From positions 11,810,925-11,874,924 of the forward strand of contig OX155964.1 in the NCBI GenBank assembly GCA_944548615.1: a stretch of 64,000 bases of DNA, read 5' to 3'. The number at the start of each line of letters is the position of its first letter. The first letter of the stretch is position 1. The DNA is from Micropterix aruncella (lineage: Eukaryota > Arthropoda > Insecta > Lepidoptera > Micropterigidae). The notes under the pieces are model-generated. The model was not told the origin of the DNA, made no database searches, and saw only the letters and a program-made list of their open reading frames with translations. Shown here in pieces: positions 21,540-31,935 of this stretch. Made by a program: the position numbers and the translations under genes.

Positions 21540-22140
21540 CTATAATAAAGACCAATAATGCGATGAGAATGTAAATATTATGAAACCGGTTTGTTTACAA
21601 CCATTACATAATGCTCTATCTATATTAATCCTCCCTTCCTTCATCAACCAAGACGTAAGGGTCTCTAGACGATCAAGCATGCTTGACAAGCTTCGCGTCG
21701 CGGGCAGGGAGGGGATTGTAAACAACAGGAAATATGCAAATATTTTTTTGTAATTTTTACCAAACATGCCTAATTTTTTAGTTTATACCAGGGAGTGACG
21801 TAATTTTATACATAATTGATTAATGCATGACGTGACTTCCTAGTATAAAACTACAAAATTAGGAGATAAAGATAAAAGATTTAAAAAAAAAACATATTTC
21901 CTGTGGTTTACGATCCCTTCCCAGCCCGCGACGCGATGCTTGACAAGCATGCTTGATCGTCTAGAGAGCCCTTAACAGATTTTTAAAATGTTGTATCGTG
22001 TTGATAGCCTTGATTGATTCAAGAAGATGATTATAAATCCTGGGAGCGATAAATGAGTAGTGGCGATGTCCGTACGATGTGTTTTTGCGTGGTATCAGCA
22101 TATCTCCTGCTGCGCTACTCTCGTATATATTATCACTCCC
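21540..22140 (-). pseudogene. LINE protein C-terminus, split by a fold-back element
   Basis: The minus strand reads MLIPRKNTSYGHRHYSFIAP, RIYNHLLESIKAINTIQHFK and NL (22110 down to 21975). After the inserted fold-back it continues TSWLMKEGRINIDRALCNGC.. to a stop at 21540. Close in pattern to the LINE end at 60.7 kb (MPRMKTLFGQRHYSVIAPRF). Jockey/CR1-type LINE, 5'-truncated. Confidence 0.7.
21656..21974. mobile_element. 319-bp fold-back (hairpin) element
   Basis: The two arms are inverted copies over about 150 bp each. The outer part reads TAAGGG(C)TCTCTAGACGATC on one side and its complement on the other. The inner part reads CCTAATTTT(T/G)TAGTTT with CCAGGGAGTGACG against CTAGGAAGTCACG. 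The loop is only about 15-30 bp. It interrupts the LINE frame at a TTA, possibly a TTA or TTAA target duplication. No coding sequence. Confidence 0.75.
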
Positions 22141-22464
22141 TCGTTAAAATTTGGTTGACTTTTAAACCGTTCGTGCAGTAAGGCCGATTTAATGTTCAGC
22201 TGTTTGATGTCCTAGACATTGTAATTATTAAAAAGTTAATTGATGTGGTATCGATACGGCTTACGCGCTATAATCTTTAATTAAGATACATTTTTGAGCC
22301 ACTTCTCGAAGTAATAAATTATTTAGAAAATACTGATATTCCTACGATAAGCATACCTTATCTACTGAAACCTACTGACTGAAAATCTATCTAATTGCAC
22401 CCATAGGGTAGAATGCTTCCCGAGCGTCGAATTGTTTTTAGGGTCGAATTGTTGGTTACATGCA

Positions 22465-22775
22465 GCTTGGGCCTAGTGGTTAGTTTGTGTTTGTTGGTAG
22501 ACCCAAACTATGGTTCAGCTCCCATTCGGTAGTCGCATCGAATAGATACTACCATGGTCAGGCATGGGGGAACTCTATCGGAAGTTGTAATCTGCCGTGC
22601 GCCAAGGGAACTGCCTCGGGCGGCCTTTAGGCGGTTGTTCACGCCAGGCACTAACTAAGCATGCTCAACCGGCGAATTACCGGGGGAGTCTGGAAAGAGT
22701 TGGAGTCGTTTCCTAAGAAGTGGCGGTAGATGTTGACCTACTGTCACCTATCCTTGAAGTATTTTGGGTGAATTC
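22465..22775 (+). repeat. Family A-related copy with tRNA-like head
   Basis: Starts with TTGGGCCTAGTGGTTAG (A-box-like) and ATGGTTCAGCTCCCATTC (B-box-like) about 45 bp apart. It continues with the family A blocks GGGAACTGCCTCGGGCGGCC, TCAACCGGCGAATTACCGG, GGGGAGTCTGGAAAGAG and CGTTTCCTAAGAAGTGG. The tRNA-like head suggests family A, or a relative of it, is polymerase III derived. Confidence 0.5.
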
Positions 22776-24860
22776 AATACGCTGGCCCTCGAATTCAATA
22801 AAGTGGCTGCTGTAGGTGATGCTTGCGTAACTACGGGCACAAGTTAATGTAGCGCAAGCATTCCGTGAATGACCGTGGATAATTATATCTGGGAATTTGC
22901 GTAATGAAAAGTACAAATATTATCCATTCATGTGAACTCGCGGTACTTCTTCCCACGTATGCGGTGAATCAGCGTTCGCTGCGCTTCGGCGCGCTCCCTG
23001 ACTCGTTGCCGTCGCTATTATCGACCGTTATCTGCGGGAACGTCTGGGAATTACGCCTCTCTTTGACAAATGTTTGTAGTATTCATGTAAGTATGAAAAA
23101 CACGAACTTATACATACATACATACATAGAAGGGATACGTACGGAATCGCCAAAACAACAAATCGCATTACCATACTACAAATGTTAAACGCATAGATTT
23201 ATTTAGTAATCTCAATAACAACGAGCAAAAATGGTTTTATGATTTTTAGATTAGGATTTTAAAAATAACATATCTTTGTTGTCAATTTCCAACGTAAGTT
23301 AAGTTGATGAAAAAGTTGGAAAACTAGGTCGAAAAAGTTTGAAAACATAAACCACGAATATTTGATTAAAAAAACGTAATAAAAATAATTACAAGTAATT
23401 ACAAGTAACTACAAATGATTTAAGAAGCTAACGGAAAATCGGGTACCTCAATAAAATATATATTTTTGAATAGCTTAGACCTTCAGGATAATGGTCGATT
23501 ATGGGTAAATTTCGCTCAATAGGTACATGGGAAGGGGGTCAAATCGCTCTCATCAATTTTGTTTACACTAATAAACAGTAAATCACATCAAGCGACCAGA
23601 AATGGTACTAATGTAAAAAGATAGTTCGAAAGAGTACATACAAATGAGTACAGAGGGTGTTAAATTTTATATAATTATTTGAGGTTTCAATCAAATGTCA
23701 TTAAGATAATGAAATATGCATTGCATCAATGTATCAAATATAAAGAAGATATTTAATAAAATCAGTCTTATTTTGTTGTTATGTTCAATACTTTACTCGT
23801 CCTCTCTACCTTGTTATAATTACAATAGTTCACTTTTTGTAACGGCAGTCGTGTTTTTTTTATTATTTTTAATATATTTACTTGTTTACAAATTTATTAT
23901 TATTTTTATAATAGGACAGAGGCGTGGGTATTTTCCTTTGGCAGCAAGGGGTGTGATAAAAATAATTTTGGGAATCCCTGGTCTAAATCATTCGAGGTGC
24001 GCAAGATCACGAAAATATATTTTCAATACGGGCACTTCAGTACAAAATCCTTCATAAACACGATTTCAAAAACAACGAAATGGAGTTCAACCATAAACAT
24101 CCTGTAATATTATCGGACTATGTTTCATTCAAATCCCCCTTCAATTAAATATTCCATTTTATTGACAGAATGATAAAAGTTGAATCATATTCTGCTGTAC
24201 AACCCGACATCCGACACTGTATCATCGCCACTATCGATCCCTTTATCTCTTGGTAGCGGCGCCGCGCTGGAATACTGGAATAACCATGCTACTGTGCAAA
24301 TACGGATACGCGCAAACATCAAAGTACATACTACTTGGAAATTGGAATAACTCTTGTTCACATACGGGCTTTTGGGGGGATATTTGATACATATCGCCGA
24401 CTGTTCTTACATACAGGCTTAATCAATATTCTAGGGGGCGAAAGAGGCCCATCTGGAATTACGATAGTATTTTAATTAAATCGGTGATTGTTAAAACAAC
24501 TTACAAACAGTTTTTTTTATACATGAGACAAATGGCGGTCTGAAAACCAGACTAGTATAAGTCATCGATATATCGATGGTATAAATGACAAGTTTGACTC
24601 TTCGAGATATTTTTTTTTGTTTTACTTGCAATTGTTTATTTGCCAGAAAAAAAACAGAATATTAATTTGTTTTAACTTTAATTAATTTCATATAAAATAT
24701 ATTTAGATATTTAGGAATAATTATGCAAAATACACTTTTGGCATTCTGATATTAAATTTCACAGCAATTTCACAGTGAGTATGATCAAGTTAACTTTTAT
24801 TAAATGTTATTTTATTTTTCGACATACTGAGGAGCGTTCTAGCAAAAGCAAACATATTTT
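22776..24860. other. No gene; possible solo hAT end at 23968-23986
   Basis: AT-rich. TTTTGGGAATCCCTGGTC near 23968 resembles a hAT right end (CAGGGATTCCCAAAA inverted), but I found no partner or 8-bp duplication. The 113-residue open frame at 23716 is low-complexity. Confidence 0.3.
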
Positions 24861-24869
24861 TTTTCGAAA

Positions 24870-25470
24870 TTAAGTTTTTAATGTCAGTTTGGTGAAAGAT
24901 GAAAGAGTTCAGAAAACGGTTCTGAGGTGGATGCTTTTTAAATTCTTTCACGATATTGAATTCGCCGATTACAACGCCCAAACTCACTTTTTTGAATGTC
25001 AATCTCTGAAGACGAGACGTACTCTTATAGATCTTCTCCTCATTAATTCACTCTTTACCCATAAGCTCGACTGCCCTGATCTGCTCAGTTGTTTCCCGCT
25101 GAACGTTCCGTCGACGCACAGAACTCGTCGTTGTGATGTCTTCCGCCCGCCGCATTGTTCAACCAATAACGCACTATTCTCGCCGGTGCCCCGTATAATG
25201 CACTCATATGTGAAGATTGTTAATTGCTTTGATGATATGCTTCTAAGTAAATCACAATTCAAGCAACTCGCCTCTGCAAAAATAACGGACTAAAAAAAAC
25301 CAAACTGAAATTAAAATAAAATATTTAAGGTATTAGAAGAGTATAACAATATAGGTAAATTAATAATAAGTAGAAAACGTTTTTAGATTTACATCAAATA
25401 ACTCATTGTAATATTATTTATAGCACGTAAGACTGATGTAAATCTGTTGTTTTTTCAAATAAAGAAAAAA
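24870..25470 (+). pseudogene. LINE reverse transcriptase C-terminus and 3' tail
   Basis: An open frame from 24889 to 25293 reads MVKDERVQKTVLRWMLFKFF, HDIEFADYNAQTHFFECQSL, KTRRTLIDLLLINSLFTHKL, DCPDLLSCFPLNVPSTHRTR and PRIMHSYVKIVNCFDDML.. to a stop. The order (VQK.., aromatic-rich, LKTRR, L-C-P-L, FxxPxxRTRRC, YN.. end) is that of Jockey-type LINE C-termini. A 3' UTR ends in AAATAAAGAAAAAAAAT at about 25470. It is 5'-truncated, and the first Met is only the first Met of the fragment. Confidence 0.75.
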
Positions 25471-25474
25471 AATA

Positions 25475-26145
25475 CGGGTCTTTTCGACAAAAGATGTATG
25501 TACATGGCGATTTTGTCTCGTCTCAAGACTTTAATATTTTTATTAAAAGAATATAATTTCGGAATCGAAGTATTTGATTTCCGAACATCAAAGTGTAAAC
25601 GAGAATATTTCTAATTTTAAGGCGATATGTCTTAAACTTATATCACATGTAATTTGTGGATAGATTACCTTATGCGTGTACCAATAATTTAAATACGTTT
25701 CTATAAATATTACCTTAGTATGTTGTCATGGCAACGGAAACTCGAAAATGTACACTGTATAGTAGGCCATCATTTAAACATGTTTTTTTGAAATATTCGT
25801 CGCGAAACGTGCAAATATATAGTGTGTTTTCCAATAATTCAATTAATTGGCTGTATGTATAGTAATAAACATATTTTGTAGTTATATTACAATATTATTG
25901 TGAATCAGACTTGTTGTTGAATTTCATATCAGCTTAGGATATGGTGAAAAGTTGCTGTCCAAGAATTTCAGAATTAAAAATATGCATTATTTTTATGTCG
26001 AGTATTTATAACGAAACTACAGAAGAATTTTTTTTTGGATTTAACAAAATTATCGTTTCATTTAATTAGAACAAAATAAAAATAAAGTGTCTTAAGTCTT
26101 CGGGGAAGACAAAATCGCCATATACAACTTTTGGTGAAAAGGACC
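25475..26145. mobile_element. TIR element, about 671 bp
   Basis: The left end GGGTCTTTTCGACAAAAGAT and the inverted right end GGTCCTTTTCACCAAAAGTT begin arms of about 60 bp. These share GTATAT/GTACATGGCGATTTTGTCT and AAGACTT. The interior is AT-rich without coding sequence. It sits directly at the A-rich tail of the preceding LINE. Superfamily not assigned; the target duplication is unclear (TA at most). Confidence 0.7.
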
Positions 26146-26510
26146 ATATATTATATGATTTGATACTTTGGAGTCTGTTTTCTCAGAATAATGATTTTGA
26201 CAGATTCACATTCATCTCACCTCACTTCGATTCACAAGTCAAATTGGATTTTCATTTTATGCATACGAAGTTTGTTTGTTTGTTTCTACTCTTTATTGTG
26301 AAATTTCTCTTAATATACGAATCTATTATGATACTACAATCTTTTACAATCAACCAATATGATGTGTTTATATGTATATGTGAGTGAAACATGTATGTAG
26401 CTGTGTATCTTGTTATTGCATTCGATCGACAGAATTGAAATGCAATTCCGTTAATTTTATCCCAACGGAAAGCGGTGACCCACCCGTTAATCGAACCCGG
26501 AACCTTAGTG

Positions 26511-26778
26511 CACAGTATACCAGACAGTAGCTTCTCTTAGAACAAAATTGCAATCAACACGAATACGTCACGAATCGTAAGGGCTCGGATATGTTCGCCA
26601 GATGTCCCGCTACTCGGCTCACGCAGATAGCCAAACGCTAGAAATGTCGCCAGCCTTTACCTGCACGTAATGCTAACCGTTCGCGTTCGTCGGGACATAC
26701 CCCTCTGCCCACATTGCTTGCACCCTCTTCGGCAATGCCCTATAGCTCGAGAGTAAAGCTACTGGTTGGTATACTGTG
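26511..26778. mobile_element. MITE with CACAGTATACCA ends, copy 1
   Basis: The TIRs are CACAGTATACCAGACAGTAG and the inverse of CACAGTATACCAACCAGTAG (two mismatches over about 21 bp). The 268-bp interior matches 34652-34921 in inverted orientation throughout (for example AACGCGAACGGTTA..ATTACGTGCAGGTAAAGGCTG). No coding sequence. It lies inside the SINE head. Confidence 0.8.
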
Positions 26779-26786
26779 AAAGTTCA

Positions 26787-26909
26787 GCAGGGTGAATTTA
26801 TAACTTTGGCTTGCTCTTTTGCTTTTGCTGTCACGCTGATTTAGCAAATCGGTAAATCAACGCGAAAGCGAAGGTAATAGAGAACGCTAAAGTTGTTAAA
26901 TCACCCTGC
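26787..26909. mobile_element. Small MITE with CAGGGTGA ends
   Basis: The arms CAGGGTGAATTTATAACTTTGGC and, inverted, CAGGGTGATTTAACAACTTT are similar over about 45 bp, giving a 122-bp hairpin-forming insert. CAG lies directly outside each end. It abuts the previous MITE inside the same SINE. Confidence 0.6.
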
Positions 26910-26937
26910 AGGCGACCTAACTAACGACTATGCCACC

Positions 26938-27490
26938 TGGCCGTCCTCTTATGCCATACTATGCCACCAAGCCGGCCGAAGTCCTACTAGCACCTTAGCT
27001 ACGCAGCAGCAGTTTCGCACCTCCAGATTTGTTCCGCTTTAGAATAATTATAGATTTTCTATTTCGTGACGAGACGTTTCCGGCGCAGTTCCTACGCGCA
27101 TGGAAATAACATTGCTAGATGCTAACCAGTTCATCCAGTTTCTGCGCTTGTTTTCTGCTTGTCGTCGTCTCGACTGTCGACGAACTCTGTTATTCCGCTA
27201 ACCGCAAGGTCGTTCCTGTCCGTCAAGCTTCGCGTCCGCTTGCGCGGGTCGTGGAATGTTGCCACATTTTAGTACCTATTCTGCGTGTAAAGGTGGTTTC
27301 ATACAGAATACGTGACGGCGAGCTGGCCGCATCTTTGTAATATATTTTGTATGGATAAACGCTGCGTAGAATCACAATCAACTTACGTTACGTGTCGTCA
27401 CCGCACATGACGCTTGCTGATACGATCGAGTTGAATCAGCTCTTTTGAGTGGAGGGGATGGACTGATCGTCAGCGTCAAACATGCGCTCA
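26938..27490. other. No recognisable feature
   Basis: Moderate GC. The short open frame at 27119-27340 is unrecognised. Confidence 0.35.
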
Positions 27491-27494
27491 CTCG

Positions 27495-27800
27495 CATCAG
27501 TTTACTAGTTAGTTAACCAGGTTGGGACACGTCTCTCCAAAAATATGTGGCCTGGGAGGTCTTGTTGTTCGTCTCTTGTAGGTCCTGGTGTGTGATGGGG
27601 TTTGACATCTTCATCCTGGAGAGTCCTGCAGTCGTATGTTGGATTCGCTTTGTAGCACCAGCGGACGAGATTGGTGCGGCATCTTGTCACAGTGTCCTTT
27701 GGCCCGGTGGTAGAAGGATTGTCCGGTGAGTATAGACTCACCGTTTCTAGTGACGCCCGATTGTTTATGGTCGCAAACCAGGCAGTCGAAAATGTGCACA
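27495..27800 (-). pseudogene. Possible LINE ORF1 zinc-knuckle fragment
   Basis: Across two minus-strand frames I read IVHIFDCLVCD.., GQSFYHRAKGHCDKMPH.., LVRWCYKANPTYDCRTLQ and DVKPHH. The spacing of Cys and His (C..H..C, then C..YDC) recalls the CCHC knuckles at the end of the nucleic-acid-binding ORF1 of Jockey/X-type LINEs. Frames are broken. It could also be unrelated. Confidence 0.35.
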
Positions 27801-27929
27801 ATCTTCGGGGAGGCTCATTCTGTGTCCAAAAGTTGCTGTTAACGTTCAATGAGAGTGGATCGAGTTTTAGAAAATTATTAACTTCTTCAAACTATGTCAT
27901 GTTTCTTCAAACTATGTCAAGTTAAAAAT

Positions 27930-28690
27930 AGCGAGACAAGTCAAGGAATACTCCGGTCCCTATTTTTTTTATATGTTACCTCCATATATTAAAGACATTA
28001 AAAATAACAATATATTTAAAAAGTCCTTAAAAAAGTTTCTTTAGAAAATATTTTTTACACCTATGAAGAATACGTACAATTCACCACGAACGGCTAACGA
28101 AAGTATTGTGTACAATCGAAAATTAAATATGTATAAATACCTATTTATAATTTTTGAAGACGATAAACTAAACTTGAAACTTGAAAAATACAATGTAACG
28201 ATTTTAAATGAAATGATTATAAATTGTAATTCCTTTTCTAAATTTTATGTATTTTTTTAATTTTATTTGTTTTAAGTGAATGCGACTAAATATTATTAAT
28301 AATGTGATTTGGTATTTTTAAATGATATTTTAATTTAAATTTTAATCGTTAAATTATACTACTTTAATTTCTTATTCTTTTAATTTAAGGTTTTTCTCAT
28401 GCTTTTAATTATTATTACCTGTTATTTCTTTTTTTTTTGGTTTTTAAATTTAATTTTTATAAGAACTTTTCCTTGAATTTTATTTGGTCACATAATGGGA
28501 TTTAATATAACTACATATACATAATAATTTAACTTAATCGATTTGTTATTGTCTTAATTAGGTTTAAATTTTCTGTAAGTTCTTTAAATTTGTAATTGCA
28601 CAACTTGGTTTTTAATTTAATTCGAATATTTTAGTATACATATATGTTTCTACAATCTGTAAAGATTTTTGAAAATATACTGAACTGAGA
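27930..28690 (+). pseudogene. LINE C-terminal scrap and AT-rich 3' UTR
   Basis: 27940-28042 reads EYSGPYFFYMLPPYIKDIKN, then NNIFKKSLKKFL and a stop. This is the usual closing segment of Jockey/CR1-type LINE proteins. The following AT-rich 640 bp, with an A-rich end near 28680, is likely its 3' UTR. Open frames in the UTR are spurious. Confidence 0.55.
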
Positions 28691-28890
28691 ACTGAGAACA
28701 TGGTCAAGTACTTACATAGAAGTAGTCATCATCTTGTTGCAACTTAATGATTAGGTGTGAAATTTTCCTACAGTTTCTTTTTTCCGTTTTTTTTTGTTAA
28801 AATTTAACATCGCAAGATGATATATATTCATATACATAAATCTTCGTCGGAATTACTCTCGAAAATCAGCATTGATTATATAGCGTATTA

Positions 28891-29331
28891 AGGTGAGTAT
28901 CCATTAAGTTCGAGCATCAACTTTGTTCCGCGCATCTGCAACTGCTCCAGTAGTGGATACGTTCGCGCTCGAGCTTACAACATTGCACGCTCCGCGGCGA
29001 GCGTTTCACGCGGCGTGGACGCGAACAAAGTGAGACGTTGGTGGATACGTCTCGCGCATCACGTTTGGCGTTCAGTAATCGTACATCCATCGCTATGGAG
29101 TGGGCCGAAATGTCTAAGCTCTAATCGAGAAGTACCGAAATTATACAGTGCTGTGCGATCCGAAGGATGAGAACTTTAATAATTAGTTGTAGCGACGACA
29201 TGTTCGCTCAACGTTCGAATTAATTTTGTGGAGCACTTGTTGTTCTTGAGATGATGCGCGCGCCGTCTCTATTTGAGCAGTTACAGATGCGCGGAGCAGA
29301 GTTGATGCGCGAACCTAATGGATACCCACTT
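28891..29331. mobile_element. Harbinger-like MITE, 441 bp
   Basis: The TIRs extend about 57 bp. The left begins AGGTGAGTATCCATTAAGTT and the inverted right begins AAGTGGGTATCCATTAGGTT; both continue GCGCATCAACT..GCTCCGCGCATCTG. Flanks are TTA (28888-28890) and TCA (29332-29334). The corresponding site in repeat E copy 2 (about 40700) reads GCGTATTAGATTGCTC without the insert. A 3-bp TWA-type duplication fits PIF/Harbinger. Confidence 0.75.
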
Positions 29332-29570
29332 TCAGATTGCTCTACGCAGTACTACGATTTAGAAGTTAGAATGATTCACTACGATGAATTTAAAAATGTT
29401 TTTTTTTAATTCAATATGTCGGCGTTCGTGTTATAACAGTATGGTGGCCCACTTTAGATGACGTACTAAACACGCCTTTACGGTATCATGTGTCGAAATA
29501 AAATATTAATATATTAACAAATGAATTTTTAAATAATAGCTCTTATATTTTAATATTTAGATCTTATGTA

Positions 29571-29951
29571 TACAGGGTGACTTTTAATTAACCGGCATCC
29601 TTGAAGGGGGTGAATCAGTACAAGCAAGTAAGCAAATTTTGACAAAAAATTGTAGGAAAAAAAATATTTGAAAAATTTTATTTTCTGAAAATAGTATAAA
29701 AATGCTGATCATGATGCGCCATCTAGCGGTAAGTAATATCTCGCTAATATTGTTTATTTGCGATATTATACATAACGCTAGATGGCGCAGCGCGCTCAAA
29801 CGCCTCTCAAACTTTTATTTAACAGTCAGGTTCTTCAAATTTTCCAATATTTTTTTTAGTGTTTTCAAACTTTTGTTTTTTAAAAGTTGCTTACCTGCTC
29901 GTACTGATTTATCCCCTTGAAGGATGCCGGTTAATTAAAACTCAACCTGTA
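29571..29951. mobile_element. Fold-back MITE with TACAGGGTGA ends
   Basis: The arms (TACAGGGTGACTTTTAATTA and, inverted, TACAGGTTGAGTTTTAATTA) continue with AACCGGCATCCTT-AAGGGG, CAGTAC-AGCA-GTAAGCAA over about 70 bp. They are followed by a second inner pair (GCGCCATCTAGCG at 29717 and CGCTAGATGGCGC at 29775). TA at both ends suggests a Tc1/mariner-type MITE. Confidence 0.75.
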
Positions 29952-29990
29952 TTTACATGAAGATGTCGCAATATTTTAATAAGATTTAGG

Positions 29991-30494
29991 TACATAAGTT
30001 TTCCAATTAAATTTTTTTTACAGTGTTTTTATCAATAGGTGTTTATTTTATTGTGTATTGGTCCTAGATTGGACATACAAAGTGCTTTCTTATTATTATA
30101 GCGACTCATCATTTATCGGAACTTCACCGTTATTCTTTTTTACGTAGTTAAAAGAACGCTCAAGTTACGCTGCGAGACTCCAAAGTATTTTTTGTTGTTG
30201 AATATGAAACCACCTAATGGATATTATGTATTTTCGTCATCGACTCTTATCTTTTAATCGGCTTCCTCGGCAGCGCGCTTCTGTTCCATCATTTGAGTTT
30301 TCTTCTTCCACTCGAAGCAATATTTACCGACATAATTCATTCCGAGTGTATCGCTATGTCACCCATTCCCGGGTAATTACCGCAGGGAGTTCAGTACGCA
30401 GCGCTCCACGTGGCATTATCACGTAAGGATCTCTACCGACCATCCGGCCGCCTTGAGATCGCCTTCAGACTGAATATAATCGAATGACTATAAC
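29991..30494. other. No recognisable feature
   Basis: Nothing identified. Confidence 0.35.
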
Positions 30495-30806
30495 CGAACT
30501 GAATATAACCGAGAGCTAATGGGCCGTGTTGCAGGGTCGGCCAAACTCACGGGTCAATACCTATCCGGCAGCCTCCTAGCAGAAGTTCGAGCCCGGGTAG
30601 GACCCTGGCCTGCGGGCCAGTGTCCCTAGGAATCGCTCTTCGGGCGTTCCTGGACCGTTTGCGCATCGTGCTTCGTCAGATAATCGATTGCATTCCGACT
30701 GGTAGTCGGGGGAGTCTGGAAGTGGCTTTTTTTCCTACAGAGCGGGGTCGGTTCTTTTCCTACTGCCAGCCGCTCTTGAAAAGACCATTCGTCTACCCGA
30801 TACTGG
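30495..30806 (+). repeat. Family A repeat, 5' part
   Basis: GAGCTAATGGGCCGTGTTGC, GGGTCAATACCTATCCGGC, GAGCCCGGGTAGGACCCTGG, GTCCCTAGGAATCGCTCTTC, GTCGGGGGAGTCTGGAAGTG and CTACAGAGCGGGGTCGG follow the order seen in the 49-50 kb copies. It stops abruptly at CTACCCGATACTGGTCG, where transposase sequence begins. Confidence 0.75.
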
Positions 30807-31192
30807 TCGTTCAAATGTCCGCCCCGGATTTGCTCGGTGGCACGGATCCGAGATCTTCAATTTTCAACGACTGCCGCATAGATCCGGCCGAATTCGAGCG
30901 ATGGTCTGGGTTATGTTGACTTTGAGGGCATCGGTCGATTGCGGCTTATTGGCATAGACCTGCGACTTCAGAAAACACCACAAGAAAATGTCTAGTGGGG
31001 TCAAATCGCACGATCTTGGTGGCCAATTCACGTCACCTACGCGAGAGATAACCGTCCACTAACGAACACTCATTTCGATTATAAAGTTTTAACCTGCTGC
31101 TCAATCGTGTAACATGCCATGGTGGTTTGACGCCAAAACAACATGGCAGCCACGGACTGTCAACCCCGGACCCGCCCTTTTTGTATAACCCT
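30807..31192 (-). pseudogene. Mariner-like transposase, internally deleted
   Basis: From the right end (TA then AGGGTTATACAAAAAGGGCG, inverted) the minus strand begins ACYTIEQQVKTL, an N-terminus. It jumps directly to VISRVGDVNWPPRSCDLTPL, DIFLWCFLKSQVYANKPQST and DALKVNITQTIARIRPDLC, then after a frame change reads AVVEN, a stop, and RSRIRATEQIRGGHLND. The PLD residue is the third catalytic acid. The first two are deleted. It is related to, but distinct from, the element at 18 kb. The other TIR is absent where family A abuts. Confidence 0.8.
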
Positions 31193-31424
31193 ATATAATC
31201 ATACACTATATTTTGGATCCGTGCATATAAAAAGATAATCTTAGAATATATTCAAAGGTAAATTTTATCCGACTATACTTTGAAGGTTCTTTTTTACGAG
31301 CTTTTATTTACCTTGCAATGTATGTTAGTTAGTATGTATGTTTATTTACGTCAAATCTTGCCAGCTCAATTAAAACCACTTCCTCTTATCCTGTGAAGTT
31401 GAAATTTTACACGTTGGTTCAGTT
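31193..31424. other. No recognisable feature
   Basis: AT-rich lead-in to the minisatellite; AGTTCCTATGACAATGCAT near 31422 recurs next to the related copy at 54.26 kb. Confidence 0.35.
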
Positions 31425-31935
31425 CCTATGACAATGCATTTTTGTGATGACCATGACTTTATTCTACAACCAGGATCGGTTCCCGACGAGGTTATTCTTC
31501 CACGGTCAACAGCACAGACACACAATTTTGTTTACGCATTCTATATTTCACCATGACATGGCTTCAGCACCCAGGGTTGGCTCCCGACGAGGGGACTCCT
31601 CAACGGTCAACAGCACAGAAACGAAATTTTGTATAGGTACACATTCAATTATGATAGCCTGTACTATTATGATAAGTGGCACCGCGACAGAACTGCTGCG
31701 CCTAGGGTTGGCTTCCAACGAGGAGACTCTTCAACGGTCGACAGCACAGAAACGATTTTTTTATACGCATTCAATTATGATAGCCCGTTCTAAATTTCAC
31801 CGCGACAGAGTTGCTGCACCCAGGGTAGACTTCCAACAAGAGGACTTCTCAACGGCCGACAGCACAACCACTAAATTCTGTATAGCATTCAATTATAATA
31901 GCCCGTTCTAAGTTCCACTAGGACATGGCTGCTGA
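31425..31935 (+). repeat. Minisatellite, about 107-126 bp x 4
   Basis: Each unit contains ATTCAATTATGATAGCCCG, TTTCACCGCGACAGAGTTGC, CCCAGGGTTGGCTTCCAACG and CAACGGTCGACAGCACAGAA with variation. Anchors are at about 31537, 31644, 31770 and 31888. The 155-codon open frame through it is a by-product. A two-unit relative lies at 54035-54280 on the other strand. Confidence 0.85.

Larger units (their letters stand above)
26268..26937 (-). mobile_element. SINE split by two nested MITEs
   Basis: On the minus strand the A-box part (GGTGGCATAGTCGTTAGTTA) is at 26912-26937. The B-box part (GGTTCCGGGTTCGATTAAC) is at about 26485-26508. The body and 3' end run down to TTGTTTGTTTCTACTC at 26268. About 400 bp of foreign sequence (two MITEs) separates the two tRNA-like boxes, so this copy cannot be transcribed normally from its head. 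The terminal palindrome is damaged here. Confidence 0.8.
28870..29990. repeat. Repeat E, copy 1, with two nested elements
   Basis: Host pieces 28870-28890, 29335-29570 and 29952-29975 match copy 2 at 40.68-42.03 kb in order: TATAGCGTATTA, GATTGCTC..GTACTACGATT, AATTCAATA..CG-CGTTCGT, AAACACGCCTTTACGGTATC, AATAGCTCTTAT and TTTACAT..GATGTC. Two MITEs interrupt it. Class unknown. Confidence 0.65.

Noticed and set aside
23968..23986. hAT element end (TTTTGGGAATCCCTG)
   Set aside because: No matching left end or 8-bp duplication could be found.
24999..25262. 87-residue minus-strand open frame
   Set aside because: Antisense to the LINE C-terminus at 24889-25293, which shows the expected protein pattern.
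31444..31911. 155-residue open frame with internal repeats
   Set aside because: Runs through the minisatellite. Unit lengths vary by non-multiples of three, so a coding role is not supported.
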